From a beta proteobacterium AAP51 (GTDB lineage Bacteria; Pseudomonadota; Gammaproteobacteria; Burkholderiales; Burkholderiaceae_C), in NCBI GenBank assembly GCA_001295905.1, contig LJHT01000111.1:1-54170 (forward strand): DNA of 54,170 bases, given 5' to 3'. The notes under the pieces were generated by a model that was not told the origin of the DNA, ran no database searches, and saw only the letters and a list, made by a program, of their open reading frames with translations. This document shows positions 25,296 to 32,741 of the stretch, piece after piece. The position numbers and the translations under genes are program-made. Position 1 is the stretch's first letter. Each line of letters begins with the position of its first letter.

Positions 25296-25315
25296 GATGT
25301 TGTCTAAACTTCGAA

Positions 25316-25344
25316 TTTACGAGGGGCTTGCATGCCCCTACATT
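25316..25344 (+). promoter_or_regulatory. sigma70 promoter of the Rrf2 gene with operator in its spacer
   Basis: TTTACG (-35, 25316-25321), 17-nt spacer and TACATT (-10, 25339-25344) give a four-of-six match at each box with ideal spacing. The spacer contains a 16-bp near-palindrome, GGGGCTTG/CATGCCCC (25323-25338), mismatched at only one pair. A repressor bound there would block RNA polymerase. The gene downstream encodes a DNA-binding Rrf2 protein, so autoregulation is a natural guess. Confidence 0.6.
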
Positions 25345-25389
25345 GTTTGTGTGCGTCAGTGGACGCATACCTACAGCAAGGAGAACCGC

Positions 25390-25899
25390 ATGCGCATGAG
25401 CACCAAAGGCCGTTTTGCCGTCAACGCTCTCATCGACCTCGCTCTGCGCGAGGCTGCCGGCCCCGTGGCCCTGGCCACGATCAGCGCACGCCAGCAGGTG
25501 TCGCTGTCTTACCTGGAACAACTCTTCAGCCGCCTGCGGCGCGACGGCATCGTCGAAAGCACGCGCGGCCCCGGTGGTGGCTACTCGCTGGGCCGCCCCG
25601 CTACCGAAATCTCGGTGGCCGACATTGTCTCGTCGGTCGACGACCCGCTGGAGAACAGCGAAGGCCAGACCAGCGCAGACGGCCTGAGCCAGGCGCTGTG
25701 GCTGCGCCTGAACTCCACCATGCTGCAGCACATGGCCGGCATCTCCCTGCAAAGCCTGGTGGAGGAGCAGAAGGCCCAGGGCGGCGAGATCGAGATGAAG
25801 CCGGCCCGCCGCGCCATCCAGCCGCAGCCGGCCGTCAAGCCGGTGCGCACCACGGCGCCGAACTCGGTGTTTGCCTTCGGCCGCTCTTTCGCCCGCTGA
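25390..25899 (+). CDS. Rrf2 family transcriptional regulator without Fe-S cysteines
   Basis: A 169-aa Rrf2/IscR-type protein. ATG 25390 has AAGGAG about 6 nt upstream; the second ATG two codons on is the other option. The winged helix-turn-helix is MSTKGRFAVNALIDLALREA and SYLEQLFSRLRRDGIVESTRGPGGGYSLGR, close to IscR. IscR binds a [2Fe-2S] cluster with three Cys in the following region. Here that region (SQALWLRLNSTMLQHMAG) has none, and no Cys was seen in the whole protein. It therefore cannot sense Fe-S as IscR does. A C-terminal tail of about 30 residues (RRAIQPQPAVKPVR) is extra. No isc genes flank it. It is followed by a strong terminator. Confidence 0.88.
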   Translation: MRMSTKGRFAVNALIDLALREAAGPVALATISARQQVSLSYLEQLFSRLRRDGIVESTRGPGGGYSLGRPATEISVADIVSSVDDPLENSEGQTSADGLSQALWLRLNSTMLQHMAGISLQSLVEEQKAQGGEIEMKPARRAIQPQPAVKPVRTTAPNSVFAFGRSFAR

Positions 25900-25937
25900 A
25901 CCTGGAACGTCGGCGCGAGGACCGTCCTCGCAAGAAC

Positions 25938-25965
25938 AAAGGGCCGCTGAAGCGGCCCTTTTTTT
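25938..25965 (+). terminator. intrinsic terminator after the Rrf2 gene
   Basis: AAAGGGCCGC, tetraloop TGAA, GCGGCCCTTT, then a run of seven T (25959-25965). The stem of about ten pairs and the T-run lie 39 nt after the Rrf2 stop codon. This is a textbook Rho-independent terminator on the plus strand. It could also serve dctM on the other strand, where the A-run is only three bases long. Confidence 0.92.
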
Positions 25966-26024
25966 CGCCTGTGCCGCAGTGCGCAGGCCAGGGGGCTGCC
26001 GGGGCCCGGGGCCCCGGCCTGCGC

Positions 26025-28082
26025 CTAGCGGTACAGCACCTCGGGCAGCCACATGCCGATGGCCGGGAAGTTGTACAGCAGCACGATGGCGATGACCTGG
26101 ATGCCCATGAAGGGCAGCATGCCGGCGAAGATCTGGTTCAGGGTGACGTGCGGCGGGCTCACGCCCTTCAGGTAGAAGGCGGCCATCGCCACCGGCGGGC
26201 TGAGGAAGGCCGTCTGCAGGTTCAGCGCCACCAGCAGGCCGAAGAACAGCGGGTCGACGCCGAAGTTGTCGAGCAGCGGAATGAAGATGGGCATGAAGAT
26301 CACGATGATCTCGGTCCATTCCAGCGGCCAGCCCAGGATGAAGATGATCACCTGGCTGAGCACGAGGAACTCGGTCTTGCTCAGGTTGAGCGACATCACC
26401 CAGTTCTCGACCAACTCTTGCCCGCCCAGCAGCGCGAACGCGGCCGAGAAGATGGCGCTGCCCACGAACAGCCAGCACACCATGGCGCTGGTCTTGGCAG
26501 TGAGGAAGACACTTTCCTTCAGCACCGTCATGTTGAACTGCCGGTAGGCCACCGCGAGCAGGAAGCCGCCCAGCGCGCCCACGGCCGCCGCCTCGGTGGG
26601 CGTGGCCAGGCCCATCACGATGCTGCCCAGCACCGCCAGGATGAGGATCAGCAGCGGGAAGAAGCTGCTCAGCAGCATCTTGAAGATTTCCAGGCGCTGG
26701 AAGCTGAGCATGGCGTAGAAGCCCAGCAAGGCCAGGGCACCCACGCCCGTGCCGATGTACCACCCCTTGGTGGCGGGCGTACGCTCGGCCGAAGCCGGTG
26801 CGGCGCTTTCTTCGGCGCCTGGCGGCTCCTGCACGCCGCCACCGGTTTCGGCGGGGGCCGAGGCGGCCTCGTCGCTGCCGGGTGGTTCCTTCACGCCGCC
26901 GTCGTCGGCTGCACCTTCGGCCGGCGGCTCCTTGAGGCCGTCCTCGGCCGGTGGCTCTTTCAAGCCACCCTCGGCGGGGGGTTCCTTGAGGCCGCCTTCG
27001 TCTTCGGCGGGAGGTTCCTTCAGCCCGCCGGTCTCTTCGGCCGGCGGCTCGGCAAGGCCGCCCAGGGGCGCCTGAAGGCTGCCATCCGACGCCGCCGTGG
27101 CGTCGCTCAGCGCCATGGCGGCCAGTGCGTCGGCGTTGGGTGGCGCGGTGTTGCTGCGCCAGCTGAGCGTGGCGACCAGCACGAACACCAGCGCCGGCAG
27201 CAGCGCGACGCCCAGCTGCTTCAGGATGTAGGACGTGGGCACGTCCACGTTGCGGTGGCCCTTGAGCGCGCGCAGCAGCGAAGACAGGGCGTTGTTGCCC
27301 AGATTCGTGGAGATGGGCTCGGTGAGCGGCGGCAGCGGCACGAAACGCTCAGCGGCCGAAAGCGGGGGCATCAGTGCCGGCTTCAGCTTGGCCAGGATGA
27401 TGATGTACAGCACGTACAGGCCGGCCAGCATCAGCCCCGGGAAGAAGGCGCCGGCATACAGCTGCACCACGGAAACACCCGCGGTGGCGCCGTAGACGAT
27501 GAGCATGACGCTGGGCGGAATGAGGATGCCCAGGCAGCCGCCGGCCGTGATGGCGCCGGCCGAGACCCGCACGTCGTAGCCGCCGCGCAGCATCTGCGGG
27601 AAGGCCAGCAGGCCCATGAGCGTGACCACCGCGCCCACGATGCCGGTGGCCGTGGCGAACACCGCGCAGGTGAAGAGCGTGGCCACCGCCAGGCTGCCGG
27701 GCACGCGCGACAGGGCCAGGTGCAGGCTCTTGAAGAGCTTCTCGATGAGGTTGGCGCGCTCGACGAGATAGCCCATGAACACGAAGAGCGGTATCGAGAT
27801 GAGCACGTCGTTGCCCATCACCTTGAACGCGCTCTGCACCATCAGCGTGAGGGTCTTGGAGGTGTTCTCCTCGTAGGCGATCCACGTGAAGATCATGCCC
27901 ATGCCCATCAGCGTGAAGGCCGTGGGAAAGCCCAGCATGATGGCCACCACCACCAGGGCCAGCATCATCAGGCCGAGGTGGCCGTTGGTGATCTTGTCGG
28001 CCGACAGCAGCATCACCGCCGTGCCGGCGATGATGAGCGCCATCAGCGAGAAGCCGAACCAGAGTTCCTTGCGGATCTTCAC
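26025..28082 (-). CDS. TRAP transporter large permease (DctM) with a proline-rich repeat insert
   Basis: A 685-aa DctM-family subunit, longer than the usual 430 or so. GTG 28082 overlaps the DctQ stop (GTGA). Normal DctM segments are present at both ends: MLALVVVAIMLGFPTAFTLMGMGMIF, FVFMGYLVERANLIEKLF, GITAGGCLGILIPPSVMLIVYG and, near the C-terminus, FILGWPLEWTEIIVIFMPIFIPLL. Between them residues about 295-470 form an insert with two extra membrane helices flanking a proline-rich repeat. With DctP and DctQ it forms an ion-driven uptake system for a carboxylate-type solute. Substrate is not clear from sequence. Confidence 0.9.
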   Translation of the reverse strand: MKIRKELWFGFSLMALIIAGTAVMLLSADKITNGHLGLMMLALVVVAIMLGFPTAFTLMGMGMIFTWIAYEENTSKTLTLMVQSAFKVMGNDVLISIPLFVFMGYLVERANLIEKLFKSLHLALSRVPGSLAVATLFTCAVFATATGIVGAVVTLMGLLAFPQMLRGGYDVRVSAGAITAGGCLGILIPPSVMLIVYGATAGVSVVQLYAGAFFPGLMLAGLYVLYIIILAKLKPALMPPLSAAERFVPLPPLTEPISTNLGNNALSSLLRALKGHRNVDVPTSYILKQLGVALLPALVFVLVATLSWRSNTAPPNADALAAMALSDATAASDGSLQAPLGGLAEPPAEETGGLKEPPAEDEGGLKEPPAEGGLKEPPAEDGLKEPPAEGAADDGGVKEPPGSDEAASAPAETGGGVQEPPGAEESAAPASAERTPATKGWYIGTGVGALALLGFYAMLSFQRLEIFKMLLSSFFPLLILILAVLGSIVMGLATPTEAAAVGALGGFLLAVAYRQFNMTVLKESVFLTAKTSAMVCWLFVGSAIFSAAFALLGGQELVENWVMSLNLSKTEFLVLSQVIIFILGWPLEWTEIIVIFMPIFIPLLDNFGVDPLFFGLLVALNLQTAFLSPPVAMAAFYLKGVSPPHVTLNQIFAGMLPFMGIQVIAIVLLYNFPAIGMWLPEVLYR
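26808..27062 (-). repeat. G-G-L-K-E-P-P repeat inside DctM
   Basis: Codons 341-425 of dctM encode seven imperfect copies of G(G)(L/V)(K/A/Q)EPP(A/G)(E/S), several with the full unit GGLKEPPAE. The segment is acidic and rich in Pro, Gly and Glu, and lies between two extra predicted membrane helices. The DNA is correspondingly repetitive, so copy number may vary between strains. Function unknown; likely a stiff extracytoplasmic or cytoplasmic loop. Confidence 0.85.
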
Positions 28083-28699
28083 TTCGCCGCCTCCTGCTTG
28101 ACGACGAACTGGTCGAGTTTCGCGATGTCTTCGTCTTTCACGTGCACCATGGCCTTGAGCTTGTCGACGTCGACTTCTTCCACGTCCTGTTCACGCGAGG
28201 GCCACTCGCCTTCGCGGATGCAGCTGATGCAGCGCACCATCTCGACGATGCCCTGCAGCAGCAGCATGCCGCCGGCGATGGGAATGGCGAACTTGAACGG
28301 GTACAGCGGCAGCGGCGTGGCGCTGAAGGTGCTTTCGCGGATGGCCAGCGACTCGTTGGCGAAGATCCAGCCGGCGTAGGTCAGGGCCACGATGCCGGGC
28401 ATGAAGAAGACGAAGTACAGCAGCAGGTCCAGCGTGGCCTGCGTGCGGGGGCGGAAGAAGCCGTAGAGCACGTCGCCGCGCACGTGGCCGTTCTTGCTGA
28501 GCGTGTAGGCGCCGGCCATCATGAAGAGGGTGCCGTACATCATGATTTGCGCGTCCAGCGCCCAGTCGTGCGGGTCGTTCAGCACGTAGCGGGAGAAGAC
28601 CTCCCAGCTGATCATCAGCGTCAGGGCGACGATCAGCCACGCAAAGAACTGGCCCAGCCAGGTGGACACGCGGTCCACCAGCAACAGAAGGCGTTGCAT
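28079..28699 (-). CDS. TRAP transporter small permease (DctQ)
   Basis: A 206-aa DctQ-type subunit. ATG 28699 is preceded by GGAG about 8 nt upstream. Four membrane helices are visible: FFAWLIVALTLMISWEVFSRYV, AQIMMYGTLFMMAGAYTL, LDLLLYFVFFMPGIVALTYAG and FAIPIAGGMLLLQGIVEMV. The WEVFSRYVLN segment is the usual DctQ motif. The C-terminal 45 residues form an acidic Lys/Glu/Asp-rich tail (DVEEVDVDKLKAMVHVKDED) not typical of short DctQ proteins. The gene follows dctP by 100 nt and overlaps dctM by 4 nt. Confidence 0.92.
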   Translation of the reverse strand: MQRLLLLVDRVSTWLGQFFAWLIVALTLMISWEVFSRYVLNDPHDWALDAQIMMYGTLFMMAGAYTLSKNGHVRGDVLYGFFRPRTQATLDLLLYFVFFMPGIVALTYAGWIFANESLAIRESTFSATPLPLYPFKFAIPIAGGMLLLQGIVEMVRCISCIREGEWPSREQDVEEVDVDKLKAMVHVKDEDIAKLDQFVVKQEAAK

Positions 28700-28745
28700 C
28701 GCGGCAATCTCCGGAAGGAAAACGGGGAATTCTCGCCCAAGAACA

Positions 28746-28779
28746 AGGGCCACCGGCCTTGTCTGGCAACGGTGGCCCT
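28746..28779 (-). terminator. hairpin between dctP and dctQ
   Basis: AGGGCCACCG (28746-28755) pairs with CGGTGGCCCT (28770-28779), 10-bp stem and 14-nt loop. It is about 21 nt after the dctP stop on the minus strand and is followed by a T-rich run (TTGTTCTT). It fits a partial terminator that would keep DctP in excess over the membrane subunits, as is common in TRAP operons. Confidence 0.55.
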
Positions 28780-28799
28780 CGGGGGCGGGGGTAGAAAGG

Positions 28800-29927
28800 T
28801 CAGCCCTTCTTGGCGGGGCGGAAGTAGTGGTTCCAGGCCATCTTGAAGTCGACCATGTAGTCGTTCTGCCAGGAGCCGGCGCGCTGGGCGAAGGCACGCT
28901 GGCTGTCCATCACCTTCTTGAACAGCGGCTGCTCGGCGCTCTTGGCCGTGGTGACCTTGTCCCAGGCCGCCAGCTGCGCGCGCAGCACGGGGTCGGGCGT
29001 CTTGAAGAAGTTGATCTTGTCCTTGGTCTTCAGCTCGATGTAGTCCTGGCTGTTGCGCTGGATGGCCTTCCAGCTCATGTCGGCGCTGGCGGCCTGCACG
29101 GCGTAGTCGATGACGGCGCGCAGTTCAGCCGGCAGGGCGTCGTACTTGCCCTTGTTGAACAGGATCTCGAACTGTTCGCCGCTCTGGTGGAAGCTTTGCA
29201 GCATGCAGTTCTTCACCACGTCGGGGAAGCCCAGCAGGCGGTCGGAGCTGGCGTTGTTGAACTCGGCCGCGTCGATGAGACCGCGGTCCAGGGCCGGCAC
29301 GATTTCACCGCCCGGCAGCGGGTTCACGGCAGCGCCCAGTTCCTTGAACACGTCGACGGCCAGGCCCACGGTGCGGAACTTCAGGCCCTTCAGGTCGGCC
29401 ACGGTGCGCACGGGCTTCTTGAACCAGCCCAGCGGCTGCGTGGGCATGGGGCCGTAGAGGAAGGAGACGACGTCGATGTTCAGCGACTTGTAGATCTCTT
29501 CCAGCAGGGCCTTGCCGCCGCCGTAGTAGTGCCAGGCCAGCACCATGTTGGGGTCCATGCCGAAAGCCGGGCCCGAGCCCCACAGCGCCAGCGAGTTCGC
29601 CTTGCCGTAGTGGTAGGCCACCACGCCGTGGCCGCCGTCGAGCGTGCCCTTGTTCACCGCGTCCAGCAGCTGGAAGGCCGGCACCACCGAGCCCGAAGGC
29701 AGCACTTCGATCTTCAGGCGGTTGCCCGCCATGTCGTTCACCTTCTTGGCGAAGTCGGTGGCGTACTCGTGGAAGATGTCCTTGGCCGGCCAGGTGCTCT
29801 GGAAGCGGAAGGACACGGTCTGCGCTTGCGACACCATCGGCGTGGCAAGCGCGCCGGCACCCACCGCACCAGCGGCGGCGGACTTCAGGAAACTGCGGCG
29901 GGGTGCCGGCTTCTGGGCTTCGGTCAT
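28800..29927 (-). CDS. TRAP transporter substrate-binding protein (DctP)
   Basis: A 375-aa periplasmic binding protein. ATG 29927 has GGAGA 8 nt upstream. The N-terminus has a twin-arginine-type signal (APRRSFLKSAAAGAVGAGAL), so the protein may be exported folded via Tat. The DctP fold shows in STWPAKDIFHEYATDFAKKVNDMAGNRLKIEVLPSG and FPDVVKNCMLQSFHQSG; the conserved region LKGLKFRTVGLAVDVFKELGA contains the family Arg that binds the solute carboxylate. Substrate is unassigned; related proteins in Burkholderiales bind alpha-keto acids, aromatic acids or lactate. It is the first gene of a three-gene operon. Confidence 0.92.
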   Translation of the reverse strand: MTEAQKPAPRRSFLKSAAAGAVGAGALATPMVSQAQTVSFRFQSTWPAKDIFHEYATDFAKKVNDMAGNRLKIEVLPSGSVVPAFQLLDAVNKGTLDGGHGVVAYHYGKANSLALWGSGPAFGMDPNMVLAWHYYGGGKALLEEIYKSLNIDVVSFLYGPMPTQPLGWFKKPVRTVADLKGLKFRTVGLAVDVFKELGAAVNPLPGGEIVPALDRGLIDAAEFNNASSDRLLGFPDVVKNCMLQSFHQSGEQFEILFNKGKYDALPAELRAVIDYAVQAASADMSWKAIQRNSQDYIELKTKDKINFFKTPDPVLRAQLAAWDKVTTAKSAEQPLFKKVMDSQRAFAQRAGSWQNDYMVDFKMAWNHYFRPAKKG

Positions 29928-30038
29928 GTCTGGGGTCTCCGTTGACGAGATGCAGGTTTATGAAACGGTGTCGCTGGCAGCGCACGTCGGCGGACTATGG
30001 CCCCGCGCCGCGCGGGGTGGCAAGTCGGTCTTACCCGC

Positions 30039-30078
30039 CCCGCCCGCGCGCCGTGGCGGAGCCGCCACCGCGGGCGGG
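30039..30078 (-). terminator. large GC hairpin after the third YceI gene
   Basis: CCCGCCCGCG (30039-30048) pairs with CGCGGGCGGG (30069-30078). Inside it GTGGCGG (30053-30059) pairs with CCGCCAC (30062-30068), with a four-base bulge. The structure begins about two nt after the YceI stop on the minus strand. There is no T-run, so intrinsic termination is uncertain; Rho-dependent termination or 3' end protection is possible. Confidence 0.5.
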
Positions 30079-30079
30079 T

Positions 30080-30736
30080 TCAAGGTGTTTTGACCGGCGG
30101 CGATGCAATCGGTGCCAGCACCCGCTGCCCTTCCACCTGCACCAGCAGCCGCACCCGGTTGCCCACCAGCGGCAGGCCGAAGGTGGCGCCGTGTTCGTTG
30201 CGCAGCACCACGCCTTCGAAATCGCCGCCGCAGATTTCCACGGCGGGCTGCGCGCTGTCGTCACGCCGGCAGCTGAAGCGCAGTGCGTCCAGCTGCAGCG
30301 GCTGGCTGACGCCGCGCCAGGTGAATTCACCGCGCAGGCTGCGCAGCTGCCCTTGCTGGAAGGTGAAGCGGTTGGCCACGAAATAGGCCTCGGGGTAGGC
30401 GGTGCTGGCCAGCAGGTCGTCTTCCCGCAGGCGGCTGTCGAAGACCCGGATGCCGGTGTTCACGGTGTCGGTGCGCACGGCCAGGCGCACATCGCCCCGT
30501 TGCGCCGCCGGGTCGAGCATCACCTGGCCCTCGACGGGGCCGATGCGGCCGCGGATGGTGCTGGTGTTGAAGTGCAGCACCTCGAACTGCACCCAGCTTT
30601 GCGCCGGGTTCAGCGTGTAGACCGGGGCAGGCGGGGGTGGGGTCGGTGGCGTGGGCGAGGCGGGGTCCTGGGCCCAGGCGGCGCCCGCCAAGGCCGCGCC
30701 CAGAAACAGCAGGGGCAGCAAACAAGGCGTCTTCAT
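30080..30736 (-). CDS. YceI family periplasmic protein (third copy)
   Basis: A 218-aa exported YceI protein: signal peptide (ending AAWAQD), Pro-rich linker, then the lipocalin-like YceI domain (YTLNPAQSWVQFEVLHFNTSTIRGRIGPVEGQV, then SRLREDDLLASTAYPEAYF). A Cys pair in the late part of the domain (FSCRRDDSAQPAVEICGGDFEG) is shared with the second copy. YceI proteins bind isoprenoid or fatty-acid-like molecules. The start at ATG 30736 follows the second copy by 71 nt. It is the most divergent of three tandem copies; the strand order is retained and all signal peptides differ. Confidence 0.88.
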   Translation of the reverse strand: MKTPCLLPLLFLGAALAGAAWAQDPASPTPPTPPPPAPVYTLNPAQSWVQFEVLHFNTSTIRGRIGPVEGQVMLDPAAQRGDVRLAVRTDTVNTGIRVFDSRLREDDLLASTAYPEAYFVANRFTFQQGQLRSLRGEFTWRGVSQPLQLDALRFSCRRDDSAQPAVEICGGDFEGVVLRNEHGATFGLPLVGNRVRLLVQVEGQRVLAPIASPPVKTP

Positions 30737-30807
30737 GCCCTGATGCTGCCCGAAACGACAAAGGTGCCGCCGCTGGCGCGGCGACAACCCTTCCAGCCGG
30801 CCGTGGC

Positions 30808-31383
30808 TTACTGCTTCACGGCTTCCACCTGCACCAGCAGGCGCACGTTGTCGGGAATGCCGGGCAGGCCGTAGGTGCTGCCCCACTGGCTGCGCTGGAT
30901 GGTGGTCTCGAAGTCGCCACCGCACACCTCGCGCTTGAAGAAGGGGTTGTCGTAGCAGTTGAAGCGGCTGGCCTTCAGCTCCACCGGCTGCGTCTTGCCC
31001 AGCATCGTGAGCGTGCCCTTCACGCCGGTGACCTTGGTGCCGTCGAAGCTGAAGCCCGTGGCCTGGAAGCGCGCCGTGGGGTGGTTGGCGACGTCGAAGA
31101 AGTCCTTGCCGCGCAGGTGGTTGTCGAAGGGCGCCACGCCGGTGTTGATGCTGGCCATGTCGATGGTGATGTCCACGCTGCCGGTCTTGGCCGTGCGGTC
31201 GATCGTGACCTTGCCTTCCTTCTTGTCGAAGCGGCCGCGGCTGGTGCTGGTGCCGAAGTGCAGCGCTTCCCAGGTGACGAAGGTGTGCGTGGGGTCCAGC
31301 GTGTAGGTGGCGGTCTGGGCCTGGGCCGGGGCCAGGCAGGCCAGTGCGGCGGCGGCGCCGAGGGCGAGGACGAACTTGTTCAT
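30808..31383 (-). CDS. YceI family periplasmic protein (second copy)
   Basis: A 191-aa YceI protein with a signal peptide (ending PAQAQ). ATG 31383 has AGGAG 5 nt upstream, a strong ribosome site. The domain has YTLDPTHTFVTWEALHFGTSTSRGRFDKKEGKV and NHLRGKDFFDVANHPTARFQATGF, the classic YceI repeat pattern. A Cys pair (FNCYDNPFFKREVCGGDFE) near residue 145 is shared with the third copy and may form a disulphide. It sits between the other two YceI genes on the same strand. Confidence 0.93.
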   Translation of the reverse strand: MNKFVLALGAAAALACLAPAQAQTATYTLDPTHTFVTWEALHFGTSTSRGRFDKKEGKVTIDRTAKTGSVDITIDMASINTGVAPFDNHLRGKDFFDVANHPTARFQATGFSFDGTKVTGVKGTLTMLGKTQPVELKASRFNCYDNPFFKREVCGGDFETTIQRSQWGSTYGLPGIPDNVRLLVQVEAVKQ

Positions 31384-31478
31384 GAGGGCTCCTGTCGAGG
31401 TGGCAGTGGTTGAGGGGGGAAGGGCGAGAAGGGTGGGAAAGGTGGAAAGGGCGAAATGCGGCGGCCGAACCGGGCGCC

Positions 31479-32063
31479 TTACAGCGGGCCCAGGCCGGTG
31501 AGCGCGAGCTTGAAGCGCACCTGCACTTCATCGGCCAGCAGCGAGGTGTCGTTCCAGTCGCCGTCGCCCACCTTGAAGGCCAGCCGCTTGATGGTGAAGG
31601 CGCCGGTGGCGGTGCTGTTGCCGCCCGCCTGCGCCACCTGCACCGGCACCACCACGTTCTGCGTGGCGCCCTTGATGCTGAGGCGGCCGGTCACCTCGAA
31701 GCGGCCCGGGCCGGTGGCCTTGATGGCGGTGCTCTGGAAGGTGGCCTGCGGGAACTTGGCGACGTTCAGCCAGGCGGCCTTGGGCACCTCGGCGTCGAGT
31801 TCGGCGCTGCCGAAGCGGGCGCTGCCGGTGTCGATGGTGAAGGCCACGCTGCCGGTTTCGGGCTTCTTCGGGTCCAGCGCCACCTGGGCGCTGAACTTGC
31901 CGAACTTGCCCTCCACCGGCACGCCCATCTGGCGCGTGGTGAAGGCAATCTCGCTACCGGCGGTCTGAAGCACGGCGGGCTTGGGCTGGGCCCAGGCGCT
32001 GGGGGCGGCGGTGGCGAACAGGGTGGTGGCCAGGCTCAGGCCCAAAAGCAGGCGGGGGGTCAT
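31479..32063 (-). CDS. YceI family periplasmic protein (first copy)
   Basis: A 194-aa YceI protein. ATG 32063 gives a proper signal peptide (MTPRLLLGLSLATTLFATA, ending SAWAQ) and has AAGGA about 9 nt upstream; an ATG 15 codons earlier would bury the signal, so it is rejected. The domain has SEIAFTTRQMGVPVEGKFGKFSAQVALDPKKP and ELDAEVPKAAWLNVAKFPQATF. It lacks the Cys pair of the other two copies. The 95-nt gap to the second copy contains a long purine-rich stretch (31409-31451). It lies 61 nt after cytochrome b561. Confidence 0.9.
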   Translation of the reverse strand: MTPRLLLGLSLATTLFATAAPSAWAQPKPAVLQTAGSEIAFTTRQMGVPVEGKFGKFSAQVALDPKKPETGSVAFTIDTGSARFGSAELDAEVPKAAWLNVAKFPQATFQSTAIKATGPGRFEVTGRLSIKGATQNVVVPVQVAQAGGNSTATGAFTIKRLAFKVGDGDWNDTSLLADEVQVRFKLALTGLGPL

Positions 32064-32124
32064 GTCAGGGCGTCCTTGGAATGAGGAGGAGAGATGGTTC
32101 AGCGGCACGGCCAGGCGGCAACGC

Positions 32125-32685
32125 TCAATGGCGTGCCGGCCACATGCGGCGCAGCAGACCGTCGCGGTCGACGAAATGGTGCTTCAGGGCTGCGGCGACG
32201 TGCAGCACCACCACGGCAGCCAGGGCCTTGGCCAGCCAGCCGTGCCAGGGCTTCAGCGCTTCGGAGAGTGCACGGTCCACCGGCACGAAATCAGGCAGTG
32301 GCCACACGCCGAAAAGCACGATGGGAAAGCCGGCCGCCGAGCTGTAGGCCCAGCCCAGCAGCGGCACGGCGAAGAACAGCACGTACAGCGCGAGGTGGGC
32401 GCCGTGCGCGGCACGGCCCTGCCAGGCGGGCATGGGCGGGCTGGCCGGCGGGCGGTGCGTCAGACGCCACAGCAGCCGCGCGGCCGAGAAGGTGAGGATG
32501 AGCACGCCGGCCCACTTGTGCCAGTTGTAGAGCTTCAGGCGCTGTGGTGAAAAGGGCAGGCTCACCATGTACAGCCCCACCGCGAAGGTGCCCACGATGG
32601 CCAGCGCCAGCAGCCAGTGCAGCGCGATGGCGGTGGTGGTGTAGCGGGCCGGAGAGGTGGCCAGGGCGATGGGCGGCGTGTTCAT
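32125..32685 (-). CDS. cytochrome b561 family membrane protein
   Basis: A 186-aa four-helix cytochrome b561 (CybB type). Helices: TAIALHWLLALAIVGTFAVGLYMV with His in LHW, WAGVLILTFSAARLLWRL with His in NWHKW just before it, HLALYVLFFAVPLLGWAYS and AKALAAVVVLHVAAALKHHF. The His residues in helices 1 to 4 are the probable haem ligands. These proteins move electrons between quinol and periplasmic acceptors. In many proteobacteria cytochrome b561 is co-transcribed with YceI genes, as here (b561, then three YceI). No strong ribosome site before ATG 32685. Confidence 0.92.
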   Translation of the reverse strand: MNTPPIALATSPARYTTTAIALHWLLALAIVGTFAVGLYMVSLPFSPQRLKLYNWHKWAGVLILTFSAARLLWRLTHRPPASPPMPAWQGRAAHGAHLALYVLFFAVPLLGWAYSSAAGFPIVLFGVWPLPDFVPVDRALSEALKPWHGWLAKALAAVVVLHVAAALKHHFVDRDGLLRRMWPARH

Positions 32686-32741
32686 GGGGACTGAAGTGTC
32701 CGGGCGGCGCCTGCCCGCGCCGTTCAAGCGCTTTGATGGCG

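Noticed and set aside
25332..28379. 1015-codon plus-strand frame across the Rrf2 and dctM genes
   Set aside because: Overlaps well-supported genes on both strands and has His/Gln/Glu/Arg-rich shadow composition.
31384..31478. Purine-rich stretch (31409-31451) as a small RNA or promoter
   Set aside because: Only a biased composition in a 95-nt gap between YceI genes; no promoter, stem or terminator.
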